Part shown: positions 1 through 6,792 of the stretch, piece after piece
How the letters are laid out: the number at the start of each line of letters is the position of its first letter
Position numbering within the stretch: the first letter of the stretch is position 1
Assembly: GCA_964483325.1 (NCBI GenBank)
Contig: CAZAAW010000040.1
Span: forward strand, 1 to 14,698
Length of the DNA stretch: 14,698 bases
Direction of reading: 5' to 3'
From: CAZAAW01 sp964483325
GTDB taxonomy: Bacteria > Pseudomonadota > Alphaproteobacteria > Rhizobiales > Kaistiaceae
Position numbers and translations under genes: made by a program
The notes under the pieces: model-generated
What the model was told of the DNA's origin: nothing
The model's input: only the letters and a program-made list of their open reading frames with translations
Database searches by the model: none

Positions 1-74
1 TGGGGCGTGGCCAAGCGGTAAGGCAACGGGTTTTGGTCCCGTGATCCCAGGTTCGAATCCTGGCGCCCCAGCCA
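1..74 (+). tRNA. tRNA-Gln (anticodon TTG), CCA encoded
   Basis: Complete cloverleaf. The acceptor stem pairs 1-7 with 64-70 (seven Watson-Crick pairs). The anticodon stem pairs 26-30 with 38-42 around loop 31-37, which places TTG at 33-35. The T stem pairs 47-51 with 59-63 around loop TTCGAAT. The discriminator is G71 and CCA is encoded at 72-74. It reads CAA, and CAG by wobble. The first base of the window is the first tRNA base, so its promoter lies outside. No integrase or duplicated 3' end is visible, so there is no sign that it serves as an attachment site here. Confidence 0.97.
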
Positions 75-123
75 TCGCCATTCCATGCGCGATCAAGTCT
101 TTACGCTGCACCGACCCCGCTGA

Positions 124-165
124 AGCGCTTGGCAGCAGCTTAGCGGCGGAGAACTGCCAAGCGCT
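124..165. repeat. 12-bp perfect inverted repeat downstream of tRNA-Gln
   Basis: AGCGCTTGGCAG at 124-135 is the exact reverse complement of CTGCCAAGCGCT at 154-165, with an 18-nt loop. It lies between the tRNA and the 3' end of the molbindin gene on the opposite strand. No T-tract follows on either strand, so it is not a canonical intrinsic terminator. It could be an mRNA 3'-end stabiliser or processing hairpin for either transcript. Confidence 0.5.
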
Positions 166-208
166 GGCATCGCCTTACGCGCCTTGCAGCCTGTTCGTCG
201 CTGCTCCC

Positions 209-415
209 TCAATCCACCGCGACCATCACATCGGACGCCTTCACCACGGCATAGGCTTCCTTGCCGGCGGCGAGGCCGAGTTCGTCGACGGCTTCGTTGG
301 TGATAGAGGCGGTGACGATGGCGCGGCCGATGTCGATGCGGACATGGGACGTCGTAGCGCCCTTGGTCACCTCGACGATGCGGCCCTTGAGCTGGTTGCG
401 GGCGCTGATCTTCAT
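209..415 (-). CDS. mop: Molbindin (single TOBE-domain molybdate-binding protein)
   Basis: A 68-aa protein consisting of one TOBE/Mop domain. It opens MKISARNQLKGRIVEVTKGA, continues with HVRIDIG and SITNEAVDELGLAAGKEAYAVVKASDVMVAVD, and matches the family length of about 70 residues. Molbindins are cytoplasmic; from family knowledge they assemble into oligomers that bind molybdate (or tungstate) at subunit interfaces and buffer it for cofactor synthesis. The ATG at 415 follows a good GGAGA ribosome site (422-426) at 6 nt. Two TCCGGA hexamers (424-429 and 438-443) overlap and flank that site, so the leader could fold over it; that is inference. No modABC transport genes or ModE are in the window, so the gene stands alone. 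The similar domain in ModE or ModC is excluded by the length. Confidence 0.88.
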   Translation of the reverse strand: MKISARNQLKGRIVEVTKGATTSHVRIDIGRAIVTASITNEAVDELGLAAGKEAYAVVKASDVMVAVD

Positions 416-498
416 ACTCTTTCTCCGGACCGATCTATCCGGATGGAAACATCGCCCGCGTCATCTGGCAAGTCTGCGACAGGAGTGGAGAAGGCCGC

Positions 499-536
499 AT
501 GAAAAAGGGCCGGGATCGCTCCCGGCCCTTTTTCAT
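499..536 (-). terminator. Intrinsic terminator of the MFS gene (bidirectional)
   Basis: A perfect 17-bp stem (499-515 with 520-536) with a TCGC loop. Its core is GGGCCGGGA/TCCCGGCCC, flanked by five A and five T residues, so it has a U-run in either direction. It sits 22 nt beyond the MFS stop codon and upstream of the molbindin leader. It should end the MFS transcript and insulate the molbindin gene. Confidence 0.9.
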
Positions 537-558
537 TGTGTGGTGGCGCGGCGTCGCG

Positions 559-2022
559 CTAGTGGGCCATGGCCATTTCGCCGCCGCCCGCCGGCTTGCG
601 GACGAAGAAGGCCGCCGCCACCGCGAACAGCGAAATGACGGCGCCGACCACGAAGGCGACCCTTATGCCGCCCGACAGGGCATAGGCCGGAGCCATGCCG
701 GTGGCGGCCAGGCTGATCGTCTGCGACGACATCAGCGCCACGAACAGCGCCACGCCGGCCGCGCCGGCGATTTGCTGCGTCGAGCCGAGCAGGGCGCTGC
801 CATGCGAGTAGAGCTGCGGCTTCACCGAGCCGAGGCTGGCGGTGAAGAGCGGCGTGAACAGAAACGCCAGCGCGACGCTGAACACCAGATGGCCGGCAAG
901 GATGAAGCCGAACCAGGTCGTCGGCGTCAGCAGCGTCATCGCCCACAGCACGGCGCTGGCGCCGATGGCGCCGGGCACTACCAGCGGCAGCGTGCCGACG
1001 CGGTCGTAGAGACGGCCGACAAGCGGGCCGAACAGGCCCATCACCAGGCCGCCCGGCAGCATCAGCAGGCCGGTCTGCAGCGTCGACAGGCCGAGCACCT
1101 GCTGCAGGTAGATCGGCAGCAGGACGATGGTGCCGAACATGGCCATCATCAGCAGCATGAACATCACGATGGAGACCGTGAAGTTCCGCGACTGGAAGGT
1201 GCGCAGGTCGAGCAGCGCCTTGTTGTCGGCCTGCAGCTGCAGCTGCCGCAGCACGAACAGCAGCATCGCCGCCGCGCCGATCGCCAGCGGTCCCCAGTTC
1301 CACACCGTCACGCCGGTTACCGCCACTTCGCCGAAGCTCGACAGGCCGTAGACGAGGCCGCCGAAGGCGACCGCCGACAGGATGACCGACAGCACGTCGA
1401 GCGGCGCATAGCGCGGTGTCGTGACATTGCGCATGCGCAGCGCGCCGAGCGCCAGCGAGACGAGCGCGAAGGGCAGCACGAGGATGAAGATCCAGCGCCA
1501 GTGCATGTAGTTGAGGATGAGGCCGGACAGCGTCGGGCCGATCGCCGGGGCAACCGACATGACGATGGAGATGTTGCCCATCATGCGGCCGCGCGCCGCC
1601 GGCGGCACCAGCGTCATGACGGTGGTCATCAGCAGCGGCATCATCACCGCCGTACCCGTCGCCTGGACGACGCGGGCGACGACCAGCATCGTCAGGCCCG
1701 GCGCCGTGGCGGCGATGAGCGTCCCGGCGGTGAACAGCGACATGGCGAGCAGGAACACCGGCCGCGTATTCAGCCGCTGCAGCAGGAAGCCGGTGACCGG
1801 GATCACCACCGCCATTGTCAGCAGGAAGGCTGTCGTCAGCCATTGCGCCGCGCTGGCGCTGACATCGAGGTCGGTCATCAGATGCGGCAGCGCCACCACC
1901 ATCGCCGTCTCATTGAGCATGACGACGAAGGCGGAGACCAGCAGCAGGTAGATGACCACCAGGTCACGCTTGGGCACTGTCGTCTCCCCGGAAGGAGCAA
2001 GATTGTCAGTGTGGGCGTTCAT
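559..2022 (-). CDS. MFS drug/proton antiporter, DHA2 (14-TM) family
   Basis: A 487-aa inner-membrane protein with about 14 hydrophobic segments, the number expected of DHA2 (EmrB/QacA/LmrB-like) exporters rather than 12-TM DHA1. TM1 carries LNETAMVVALP, the DHA2 signature in which the usual LDxT is LNET, as in LmrB-like members. TM5 has the antiporter motif C region APAIGPTLSGLI. The loop after TM10 has GRLYDRVG, a motif-A-like sequence. Expected role: proton-driven export of small, probably toxic, compounds; the substrate cannot be read. ATG 2022 (MNAHTDN) is chosen because TM1 begins at about residue 22. The ribosome site there is only AGGA, 12 nt away. The same frame stays open upstream to 2379, but that part is Arg/Pro-rich and does not look like protein. 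A short ORF (2019-2159) overlaps this start by ATGA. No TetR, MarR or EmrA-type partner is adjacent. Confidence 0.9.
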   Translation of the reverse strand: MNAHTDNLAPSGETTVPKRDLVVIYLLLVSAFVVMLNETAMVVALPHLMTDLDVSASAAQWLTTAFLLTMAVVIPVTGFLLQRLNTRPVFLLAMSLFTAGTLIAATAPGLTMLVVARVVQATGTAVMMPLLMTTVMTLVPPAARGRMMGNISIVMSVAPAIGPTLSGLILNYMHWRWIFILVLPFALVSLALGALRMRNVTTPRYAPLDVLSVILSAVAFGGLVYGLSSFGEVAVTGVTVWNWGPLAIGAAAMLLFVLRQLQLQADNKALLDLRTFQSRNFTVSIVMFMLLMMAMFGTIVLLPIYLQQVLGLSTLQTGLLMLPGGLVMGLFGPLVGRLYDRVGTLPLVVPGAIGASAVLWAMTLLTPTTWFGFILAGHLVFSVALAFLFTPLFTASLGSVKPQLYSHGSALLGSTQQIAGAAGVALFVALMSSQTISLAATGMAPAYALSGGIRVAFVVGAVISLFAVAAAFFVRKPAGGGEMAMAH

Positions 2023-2159
2023 GATGCGATCCGGTCCTGAAAAGCGGGGGCGGTTCCTGGCGCAGCCCGGCAGGGGGCGGAAACACCAGGGTCGCATGGC
2101 GCGAAGGCGCCAGGCGAAGGGCATGGTTCGGGCTGTGTTGGGGTCGGGGCGCGCGTCAT
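2019..2159 (-). CDS. Possible 46-aa leader ORF overlapping the MFS start
   Basis: ATG 2159 is preceded by a good AGAGGAAT ribosome site (about 2165-2172). It encodes 46 residues rich in Pro and Cys (MTRAPTPTQPEPCPSPGAF..., ending FQDRIAS). Its TGA (2019-2021) overlaps the MFS ATG (2020-2022) as ATGA, the usual geometry for translational coupling. The MFS start itself has a weaker, distant AGGA. It could be a regulatory leader peptide that controls exporter translation. Against this, high-GC sequence gives chance ORFs easily and I recognise no family. Confidence 0.35.
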   Translation of the reverse strand: MTRAPTPTQPEPCPSPGAFAPCDPGVSAPCRAAPGTAPAFQDRIAS

Positions 2160-2408
2160 AACCGATTCCTCTGTCCGTGTCGTCTGTTTTCTTCGACGAA
2201 CGGGCAGCAGCGGTTTCGACGCCGGCCCGCGGAATTTTTCTGCCCTGGCACGGCGGCAAGACGGGACAGGGGCAGCAGATGGGGAGGCGGCGGCAGCCGC
2301 GCCAGACCTGCCGCGAATTTTTTCCGGGCGCTGTGCACGGGACGACGCGGCGCTTGCCGGCAGGACGGCGCGGCGCCACCCTGCGGCGCCGAAGCGGAGC
2401 ATGAACCC
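2160..2408. promoter_or_regulatory. Divergent intergenic region between MFS exporter and amine oxidase
   Basis: This holds the start-proximal DNA of two divergent transcripts. I see no convincing -35/-10 pair. There are two similar elements in the same orientation, CCGCGGAATTTTTC (2227-2240) and CCGCGAATTTTTTCC (2311-2325). They are 84 bp apart, close to eight helical turns, and are the only A/T-rich tracts in the region. CTGCCCTG (2240-2247) is nearly complementary to CAGGGGCAG about 27 bp further on. These are candidate regulator or nucleoid-protein sites only. Confidence 0.3.
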
Positions 2409-3665
2409 ATGGATAAAGACGGCTTGGTGGCGGTGATCGGCGGCGGCGCTGCCGGTATCGCAGCGGCGCGACGGCTGCATGACGCGGGCGTGCCGGTGCG
2501 GCTCCTGGAGGCGCGCGACCGGCTGGGCGGCCGCGCCTGGACCGTGACGACGATGGGCGGGTTCAGCGTCGATCTCGGCTGCGGCTGGCTGCATTCGGCC
2601 GACCGCAATCCCTGGGTGGAGATTGTCCGCCGCGCCGGCCTCGCCATCGACGAGACCCCGGCACCATGGTCGCGTCCGGCGATCGATGCCGGCTTCTCGC
2701 GCCGCGAGCAGGAGGATTATGCCGCCGCCATGGCGGCCTTCTACGAGCGCCTGGCGCTGGCGGCGGACGCGGGGCCGGACGGGCCGGCTTCCGAGCTCCT
2801 GTCGGCCGGCAGCCGCTGGAACGCCCTCCTCGACGCCACCAGCACCTATATCAACGGCGTCGAGCTGGACGCGCTGTCGGTGCACGATTTCGCCCGCTAC
2901 CACGACAGCGGCACCAACTGGCGCGTGGTCGGCGGCTATGGCGCGGCGATCGCCGGCCATGCCGAGGGCCTCGACGTGCGGCTAGGCTGCGCCGTCACCG
3001 CCATCAACCATACCGGCGACGCGCTCGTGCTGGAGACGACCCTCGGCCCGCTGACAGCGGCCGCGGCGATCGTGACGCTGCCACCCGGCCTGCTCGCCGC
3101 CGAGGCGATCCGCTTCACGCCGGCTTTGCCGGAGAAGCTGGAGGCGGCCGCCGGCCTGCCGCTCGGCGTCGCCGACAAGGCCTATCTGGAGCTTCTGGAA
3201 CCGGAGGCGTTCGCGCCGGAAAGCCGCGCCATGGGGCGCATCGACCGGCGCGACACCGGCGCCTACCATTTCCGGCCGCTCGGCGCGCCGCTGGTCGAGG
3301 GCTATTTCGGCGGCCGCTTCGCCGTCGAGCTGGAGGGTGAAGGCGACGGCGCCTTTGCCGCCTTCGCCACCGACGAGCTGGTGGACCTGTTCGGCAGCGA
3401 CATGCGCAAGCGGCTGCGGCCCCTCGCCGCCTCGGCCTGGCACCGCGATCCGCTGGCGCGTGGCTCCTATTCGCACGCCCTGCCCGGCCATGCCGACGAC
3501 CGGGCGGTCCTTGCGGCAAGTGTCGGTGGGCGGCTGTTTTTCGCCGGCGAGGCCTGTTCGGCGCACGATTTCTCGACCGCCCACGGCGCCTACGAGACCG
3601 GCGTCGCGGCGGCCGACGAGGTGCTGGCGGCGCGCGCCGCGCCTAGGAAACGGCGCTCCGGGTGA
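2409..3665 (+). CDS. Flavin-containing amine oxidase (FAD-dependent oxidoreductase)
   Basis: A 418-aa cytoplasmic flavoprotein; no signal peptide is evident. The N-terminus has the FAD Rossmann motif VAVIGGGAAGIAAARRL (residues 8-23), the ribose-binding Glu in LLEARDRLGGRAWT (about 32-45) and DLGCGWLHS, the usual order in monoamine/polyamine oxidases and amino-acid oxidases of the Amino_oxidase family. The C-terminus has the second FAD motif LFFAGEACSAHDFSTAHGAYETG (about 376-398). Expected reaction: O2-dependent oxidation of an amine to imine and aldehyde with H2O2; the substrate is not readable, and related desaturases use other acceptors. ATG 2409 has GGAG at 9 nt. It is divergent from the MFS gene. 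Its last 23 bp overlap the end of the ScfR-type regulator on the other strand, so no terminator separates the two. Confidence 0.88.
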   Translation: MDKDGLVAVIGGGAAGIAAARRLHDAGVPVRLLEARDRLGGRAWTVTTMGGFSVDLGCGWLHSADRNPWVEIVRRAGLAIDETPAPWSRPAIDAGFSRREQEDYAAAMAAFYERLALAADAGPDGPASELLSAGSRWNALLDATSTYINGVELDALSVHDFARYHDSGTNWRVVGGYGAAIAGHAEGLDVRLGCAVTAINHTGDALVLETTLGPLTAAAAIVTLPPGLLAAEAIRFTPALPEKLEAAAGLPLGVADKAYLELLEPEAFAPESRAMGRIDRRDTGAYHFRPLGAPLVEGYFGGRFAVELEGEGDGAFAAFATDELVDLFGSDMRKRLRPLAASAWHRDPLARGSYSHALPGHADDRAVLAASVGGRLFFAGEACSAHDFSTAHGAYETGVAAADEVLAARAAPRKRRSG

Positions 3666-5094
3666 AGACGAAGGGCGAGGCGCCGCGCGTCGTCTCGTCG
3701 ACGATCAGCGAGGCGGCCAGCGGCGGCTCGGAGCGCTGGGCGCAGTCGACGCGGTCGCACAGGCGGCAATTGACGCCGATCGGCGTCGCCGCCTCCTGCG
3801 TCTGCCCGCCGGCATAGACGAGCCGCGAGGCATATTTCACCTCGCAGCCGAGGGCGATGGCAAAGCGCGGCACCAGCTGGGCATGCGGCGCGCCGGCGCG
3901 CGTCACGGTGCGGGCGACGCTGAAATAGAGCGAGCCGTCCGGCAGCTCGATCGTCTGGCTGAGGATCTCGCCCGGCTTGTCGAAGGTGGCGTGGATGTTC
4001 CACAGCGGGCAGGTGCCGCCGAACTTGGAAAAGGGAAAGGTGCCGGAGGAGAAGCGCTTGGAGACATTGCCGGCATGGTCGACGCGCAGCAGGAAGAACG
4101 GCACGCCGCGGGCACCCGGCCGCTGCAGCGTCGTCAGGCGGTGGCAGACCTGCTCGAAGCTGGCGCCGAAGCGGCGCCCCAGCACCACGAGGTCGTAGCC
4201 GAGCCGCTCCGCCGCTTCCTGGAAGCGGGCATAGGGCATCATCACCGCGGCGGCGAAATAATTGGCCAGCGTCACGCGCAGGAAGCGCCGCGTCTCCGGA
4301 TCGCGCTCGTTGACGGTCTCGACGATGTCGTCGAACAGCGTGCCGCATTCGGCGAAGCCGAGCTGCACCGCCGCCTGGAAGCTGCGGCCGGAGGCATCGA
4401 CAAGCTCGGAGAGCAGCAGCTGGCGGCGGTGCCGGTCATATTTGCGCAGCACGTCGCGGATGATGTCGACAGGCATGATGCGCACCTGGATGCCGTGCCG
4501 GTCGCGCAGGCGCCGCACCAGGCCCTGGAAGAGGTCCGGCACGTCGGCGTCGATCTCGTCGCGCAGCGCCTGCGCCGCCACCTCCAGGGTCGGGAAGTGG
4601 TTGCGGCTCGCCTCGACGAAGTCGCGCACCCGCTCCAGCGGGCTGCGGTGGAAGCCGGCGTCGCCGTCGCGGTCGGCGATGCGCGAGGCGACTTCGGTCT
4701 CGCCGCGCCGCGCCTCGACATAGGCGGCATAGAGGCGGCTGAGCGCCTGGGCGACCGACGGGCACTGCTCGGTGAGGTCCTGCAGCTCCTGCTTGGGCAG
4801 CTCGATGTCGCGGAACAGCGGGTCGCTGAAGACTTCGTTGAGCTCGGCGAAGGAACGGCCGTCCTCGCCGCCGGCCAGCTCGCGCAGGTCGAGGTCGAAG
4901 GCCTCGGCGAGGCGCAGCAGGATCTGCGCCGTCACCGGCCGCTGGTTGCGCTCGATGAGGTTGACGTAGCTCGGCGAAACGCCAAGCTCGGCGGCGATCT
5001 GGGTCTGCGACAGGCCGAGCTGCTGGCGGACCCGGCGGAAGCGGGGACCGATGAACAGCTTGCGGCCGGTCTCGGCGGCCACGTTTGACATCAT
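3643..5094 (-). CDS. ScfR/RamB-type short-chain acyl-CoA regulator (XRE HTH + IrrE-like + DUF2083)
   Basis: A 483-aa DNA-binding regulator. An XRE helix-turn-helix at about residues 16-73 (RVRQQLGLSQTQIAAELGVSPSYVNLIERNQRPV) is followed by an IrrE/ImmA-like region (about 165-300) and a DUF2083 C-terminus. That C-terminus has FGGTCPLWNIHATF (C362) and a CxxCx4C cluster (C443, C446, C451). The family includes RamB, PccR and related ScfRs, which control acetate, propionate and glyoxylate-cycle genes in response to acyl-CoA. The IrrE-like part lacks HExxH: the equivalent stretch reads AAVQLGFAECG, so proteolysis is unlikely and ligand sensing is the expected role. It is divergent from aceA with 164 bp between start codons, so control of aceA and of itself is a strong inference. 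Start: tandem ATGs at 5094 and 5091 with only a weak GAAG upstream. Its 3' end overlaps the amine oxidase gene. Confidence 0.9.
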   Translation of the reverse strand: MMSNVAAETGRKLFIGPRFRRVRQQLGLSQTQIAAELGVSPSYVNLIERNQRPVTAQILLRLAEAFDLDLRELAGGEDGRSFAELNEVFSDPLFRDIELPKQELQDLTEQCPSVAQALSRLYAAYVEARRGETEVASRIADRDGDAGFHRSPLERVRDFVEASRNHFPTLEVAAQALRDEIDADVPDLFQGLVRRLRDRHGIQVRIMPVDIIRDVLRKYDRHRRQLLLSELVDASGRSFQAAVQLGFAECGTLFDDIVETVNERDPETRRFLRVTLANYFAAAVMMPYARFQEAAERLGYDLVVLGRRFGASFEQVCHRLTTLQRPGARGVPFFLLRVDHAGNVSKRFSSGTFPFSKFGGTCPLWNIHATFDKPGEILSQTIELPDGSLYFSVARTVTRAGAPHAQLVPRFAIALGCEVKYASRLVYAGGQTQEAATPIGVNCRLCDRVDCAQRSEPPLAASLIVDETTRGASPFVFTRSAVS

Positions 5095-5220
5095 GACAAC
5101 TTCATAGGTTGCTCTGTCAATTTATGACATAGGGGCATTATTTCACAGCTTGGCCCTTTTCCAAAGCGTGTTATGTCACCATTATGCTCGCGTCGGTGCC
5201 TGCCGGTTCCGGCGTTGTCA
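5086..5220. promoter_or_regulatory. Divergent regulator/aceA control region with TGACA/TGTCA cluster
   Basis: Six copies of one pentamer lie in 135 bp: TGACA at 5086-5090, 5094-5098 and 5125-5129; TGTCA at 5115-5119, 5174-5178 and 5216-5220. Those at 5115 and 5125 form an inverted repeat, TGTCA-N5-TGACA. The copies at 5086 and 5094 form a direct repeat across the regulator's start codons. A possible aceA promoter is TTGGCC (5150-5155), 16 bp, TATGTC (5172-5177); the fifth pentamer would cover its -10. This is an obvious candidate operator set for the divergent regulator. The TTTGCAAA-type sequence I recall for some ScfRs is not present. Confidence 0.5.
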
Positions 5221-5258
5221 AAGTTGTAACATCGGAACTTGACGAAGGCTTGCCGCTG

Positions 5259-6539
5259 ATGACCACCTTCAATGAACTCGTCCCCGCCGCGCCCGACCGC
5301 TTCGACGGCATCACCCGCACCTATTCCGCCGAAGAAGTGCAACGCCTGCGCGGCTCGCTGCTCATCGAGCAGACCCTGGCCCGCCGCGGCGCAGAGCGCC
5401 TGTGGACGCTGCTGAAGGAAGAGCAGCACATCCCGGCCCTCGGCGCCATGACCGGCAACCAGGCTATGCAGATGGTGCGGGCCGGCCTCAAGGCCATCTA
5501 CCTGTCGGGCTGGCAAGTCGCCGCCGACAACAACACGGCAGGCGCCCCCTATCCGGACCAGAGCCTCTACCCGGCCAATTCCGGCCCGGAGCTCGCCCGC
5601 AAGATCAACCGCGCGCTGGTCCGCGCCGACCAGATCGAGCATTCCGAGGGCGGCGCCAAGCGCGACTGGTTCGTGCCGATCGTCGCCGATGCCGAGGCCG
5701 GCTTCGGCGGCCCGCTCAATGCCTATGAGATCACCCGCGCCTATATCGAGGCCGGCGTTGCCGGCGTCCACCTCGAGGACCAGCTCGCTTCCGAGAAGAA
5801 GTGCGGCCACATGGGCGGCAAGGTGCTGATCCCGACCCAGGCGCATATCCGCAACCTGACCGCCGCCCGTCTCGCCGCCGACGTCGCCGGCGTGCCGACG
5901 GTGATCGTTGCCCGCACCGATGCGGAGAGCGCCAAGCTGATCACTTCCGAGATCGACGAGCGCGACCGCGAGTTCATCACCGAGGAGCGCACGGCCGAAG
6001 GTTTCTGGCGGCTGCGCGCCGGCAGCGGCCTCGATCACTGCATCAAGCGCGGCCTGTCCTTCGCGCCCTATGCCGACCTGCTGTGGTGGGAGACTTCGAC
6101 GCCCAACCTGGAGCACGCCAAGAAGTTCGCCGAGGCGGTGCACAAGGAATTCCCGGGCAAGATGCTCGCCTATAACTGCTCGCCGTCGTTCAACTGGCGC
6201 AAGAATCTCGACCAGGAGACGATCGCCAAGTTCCAGCGCGAGCTGGGCGCCATGGGCTACAAGTTCCAGTTCGTGACGCTGGCCGGCTTCCACAGCCTCA
6301 ACCACGGCATGTTCGAGCTCGCCCGCAACTATCGCGACCGCGGTATGGCGGCCTATTCGGAGCTGCAGGACCTGGAGTTCGCCTCGGAGGCCAACGGCTA
6401 CACCGCGACGCGCCACCAGCGCGAGGTCGGCACCGGCTATTTCGACGCGCTCAACCTTGCCATCACCCAGGGCCAGGCCTCCACGACGGCCATGGGCGAC
6501 TCGACCGAGAAGGCGCAGTTCAACGAAGCGGCGGAGTAA
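5259..6539 (+). CDS. aceA: Isocitrate lyase
   Basis: A 426-aa cytosolic enzyme that splits isocitrate into glyoxylate and succinate, the first step of the glyoxylate bypass needed for growth on acetate, fatty acids and other C2 compounds. The catalytic signature KKCGHMGG is at 181-187 with the active cysteine C182. It also has VADAEAGFGG (metal-binding D144), HLEDQ (171-175) and YNCSPSFNWRKN. The length matches the single-domain bacterial enzyme (about 430 aa) and the shorter ICL1 class. An in-frame ATG at 5184 would add 25 residues (MLASVPAGSG...), but the family begins near MTTFNELVP...RFDGI and GAAGG lies 11 nt before 5259. Malate synthase, its pathway partner, is not in the window. Regulation: divergent ScfR/RamB-type gene and the pentamer cluster between them. 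A hairpin terminator follows at 6664. Confidence 0.96.
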   Translation: MTTFNELVPAAPDRFDGITRTYSAEEVQRLRGSLLIEQTLARRGAERLWTLLKEEQHIPALGAMTGNQAMQMVRAGLKAIYLSGWQVAADNNTAGAPYPDQSLYPANSGPELARKINRALVRADQIEHSEGGAKRDWFVPIVADAEAGFGGPLNAYEITRAYIEAGVAGVHLEDQLASEKKCGHMGGKVLIPTQAHIRNLTAARLAADVAGVPTVIVARTDAESAKLITSEIDERDREFITEERTAEGFWRLRAGSGLDHCIKRGLSFAPYADLLWWETSTPNLEHAKKFAEAVHKEFPGKMLAYNCSPSFNWRKNLDQETIAKFQRELGAMGYKFQFVTLAGFHSLNHGMFELARNYRDRGMAAYSELQDLEFASEANGYTATRHQREVGTGYFDALNLAITQGQASTTAMGDSTEKAQFNEAAE

Positions 6540-6556
6540 TCCTCCGGTCCGGCTTA

Positions 6557-6579
6557 CGCCGGCCGCCAGACGGCCGGCG
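6557..6579. repeat. 9-bp hairpin behind aceA
   Basis: CGCCGGCCG (6557-6565) and CGGCCGGCG (6571-6579) form a perfect stem with loop CCAGA, 17 nt after the aceA stop. There is no T-run, so it may protect the 3' end of the mRNA rather than terminate. A second, smaller hairpin, GTGGGC/GCCCAC, lies at 6604-6620. Confidence 0.45.
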
Positions 6580-6663
6580 CGGAACCCCGGCGGCGAGGGT
6601 TAGGTGGGCAATCCGCCCACAACCTCTCCCCTCGACCCTTGCCGCTGGGACCATCCGTGCCTT

Positions 6664-6700
6664 GAGCCTGCCGGCCTCGCCGGCAGGCTCTTTTCATTTT
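6664..6700 (+). terminator. Intrinsic terminator of aceA
   Basis: GAGCCTGCCGGC (6664-6675) pairs perfectly with GCCGGCAGGCTC (6679-6690) around a CTC loop, and is followed by TTTTCATTTT. It is a strong Rho-independent terminator 125 nt after the aceA stop, separating aceA from the downstream hydrolase gene. Confidence 0.88.
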
Positions 6701-6792
6701 AAGGGGCGCGAAGCTGCCCCCGCTTCATGCCGTCCCCGGGCTGGCGCTGCCGCCGCCCCGGCGCCATGCTGGCGCATGCGAGGGGATACGCC

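Noticed and set aside
1..74. tRNA-Gln as an attachment site for an integrated element
   Set aside because: No integrase, no repeat of the tRNA 3' end, and downstream genes look like core chromosome.
499..2040. 513-codon open frame on the + strand, rich in Arg, His and Gln
   Set aside because: It is antisense to the MFS exporter, starts inside the terminator stem and has a composition typical of a shadow frame in GC-rich DNA.
3337..5088. 583-codon + strand frame running from the amine oxidase into the regulator
   Set aside because: It spans the antisense of the well-supported ScfR-type gene and has no recognisable domain.
5184..5258. 25-residue N-terminal extension of isocitrate lyase from ATG 5184
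   Set aside because: No ribosome site there; the added residues are not part of the family N-terminus and lie in the regulatory region.
5091..6416. 441-codon - strand frame opposite aceA
   Set aside because: It is the shadow of isocitrate lyase; repetitive Gly/Ala/Val composition, no motif.
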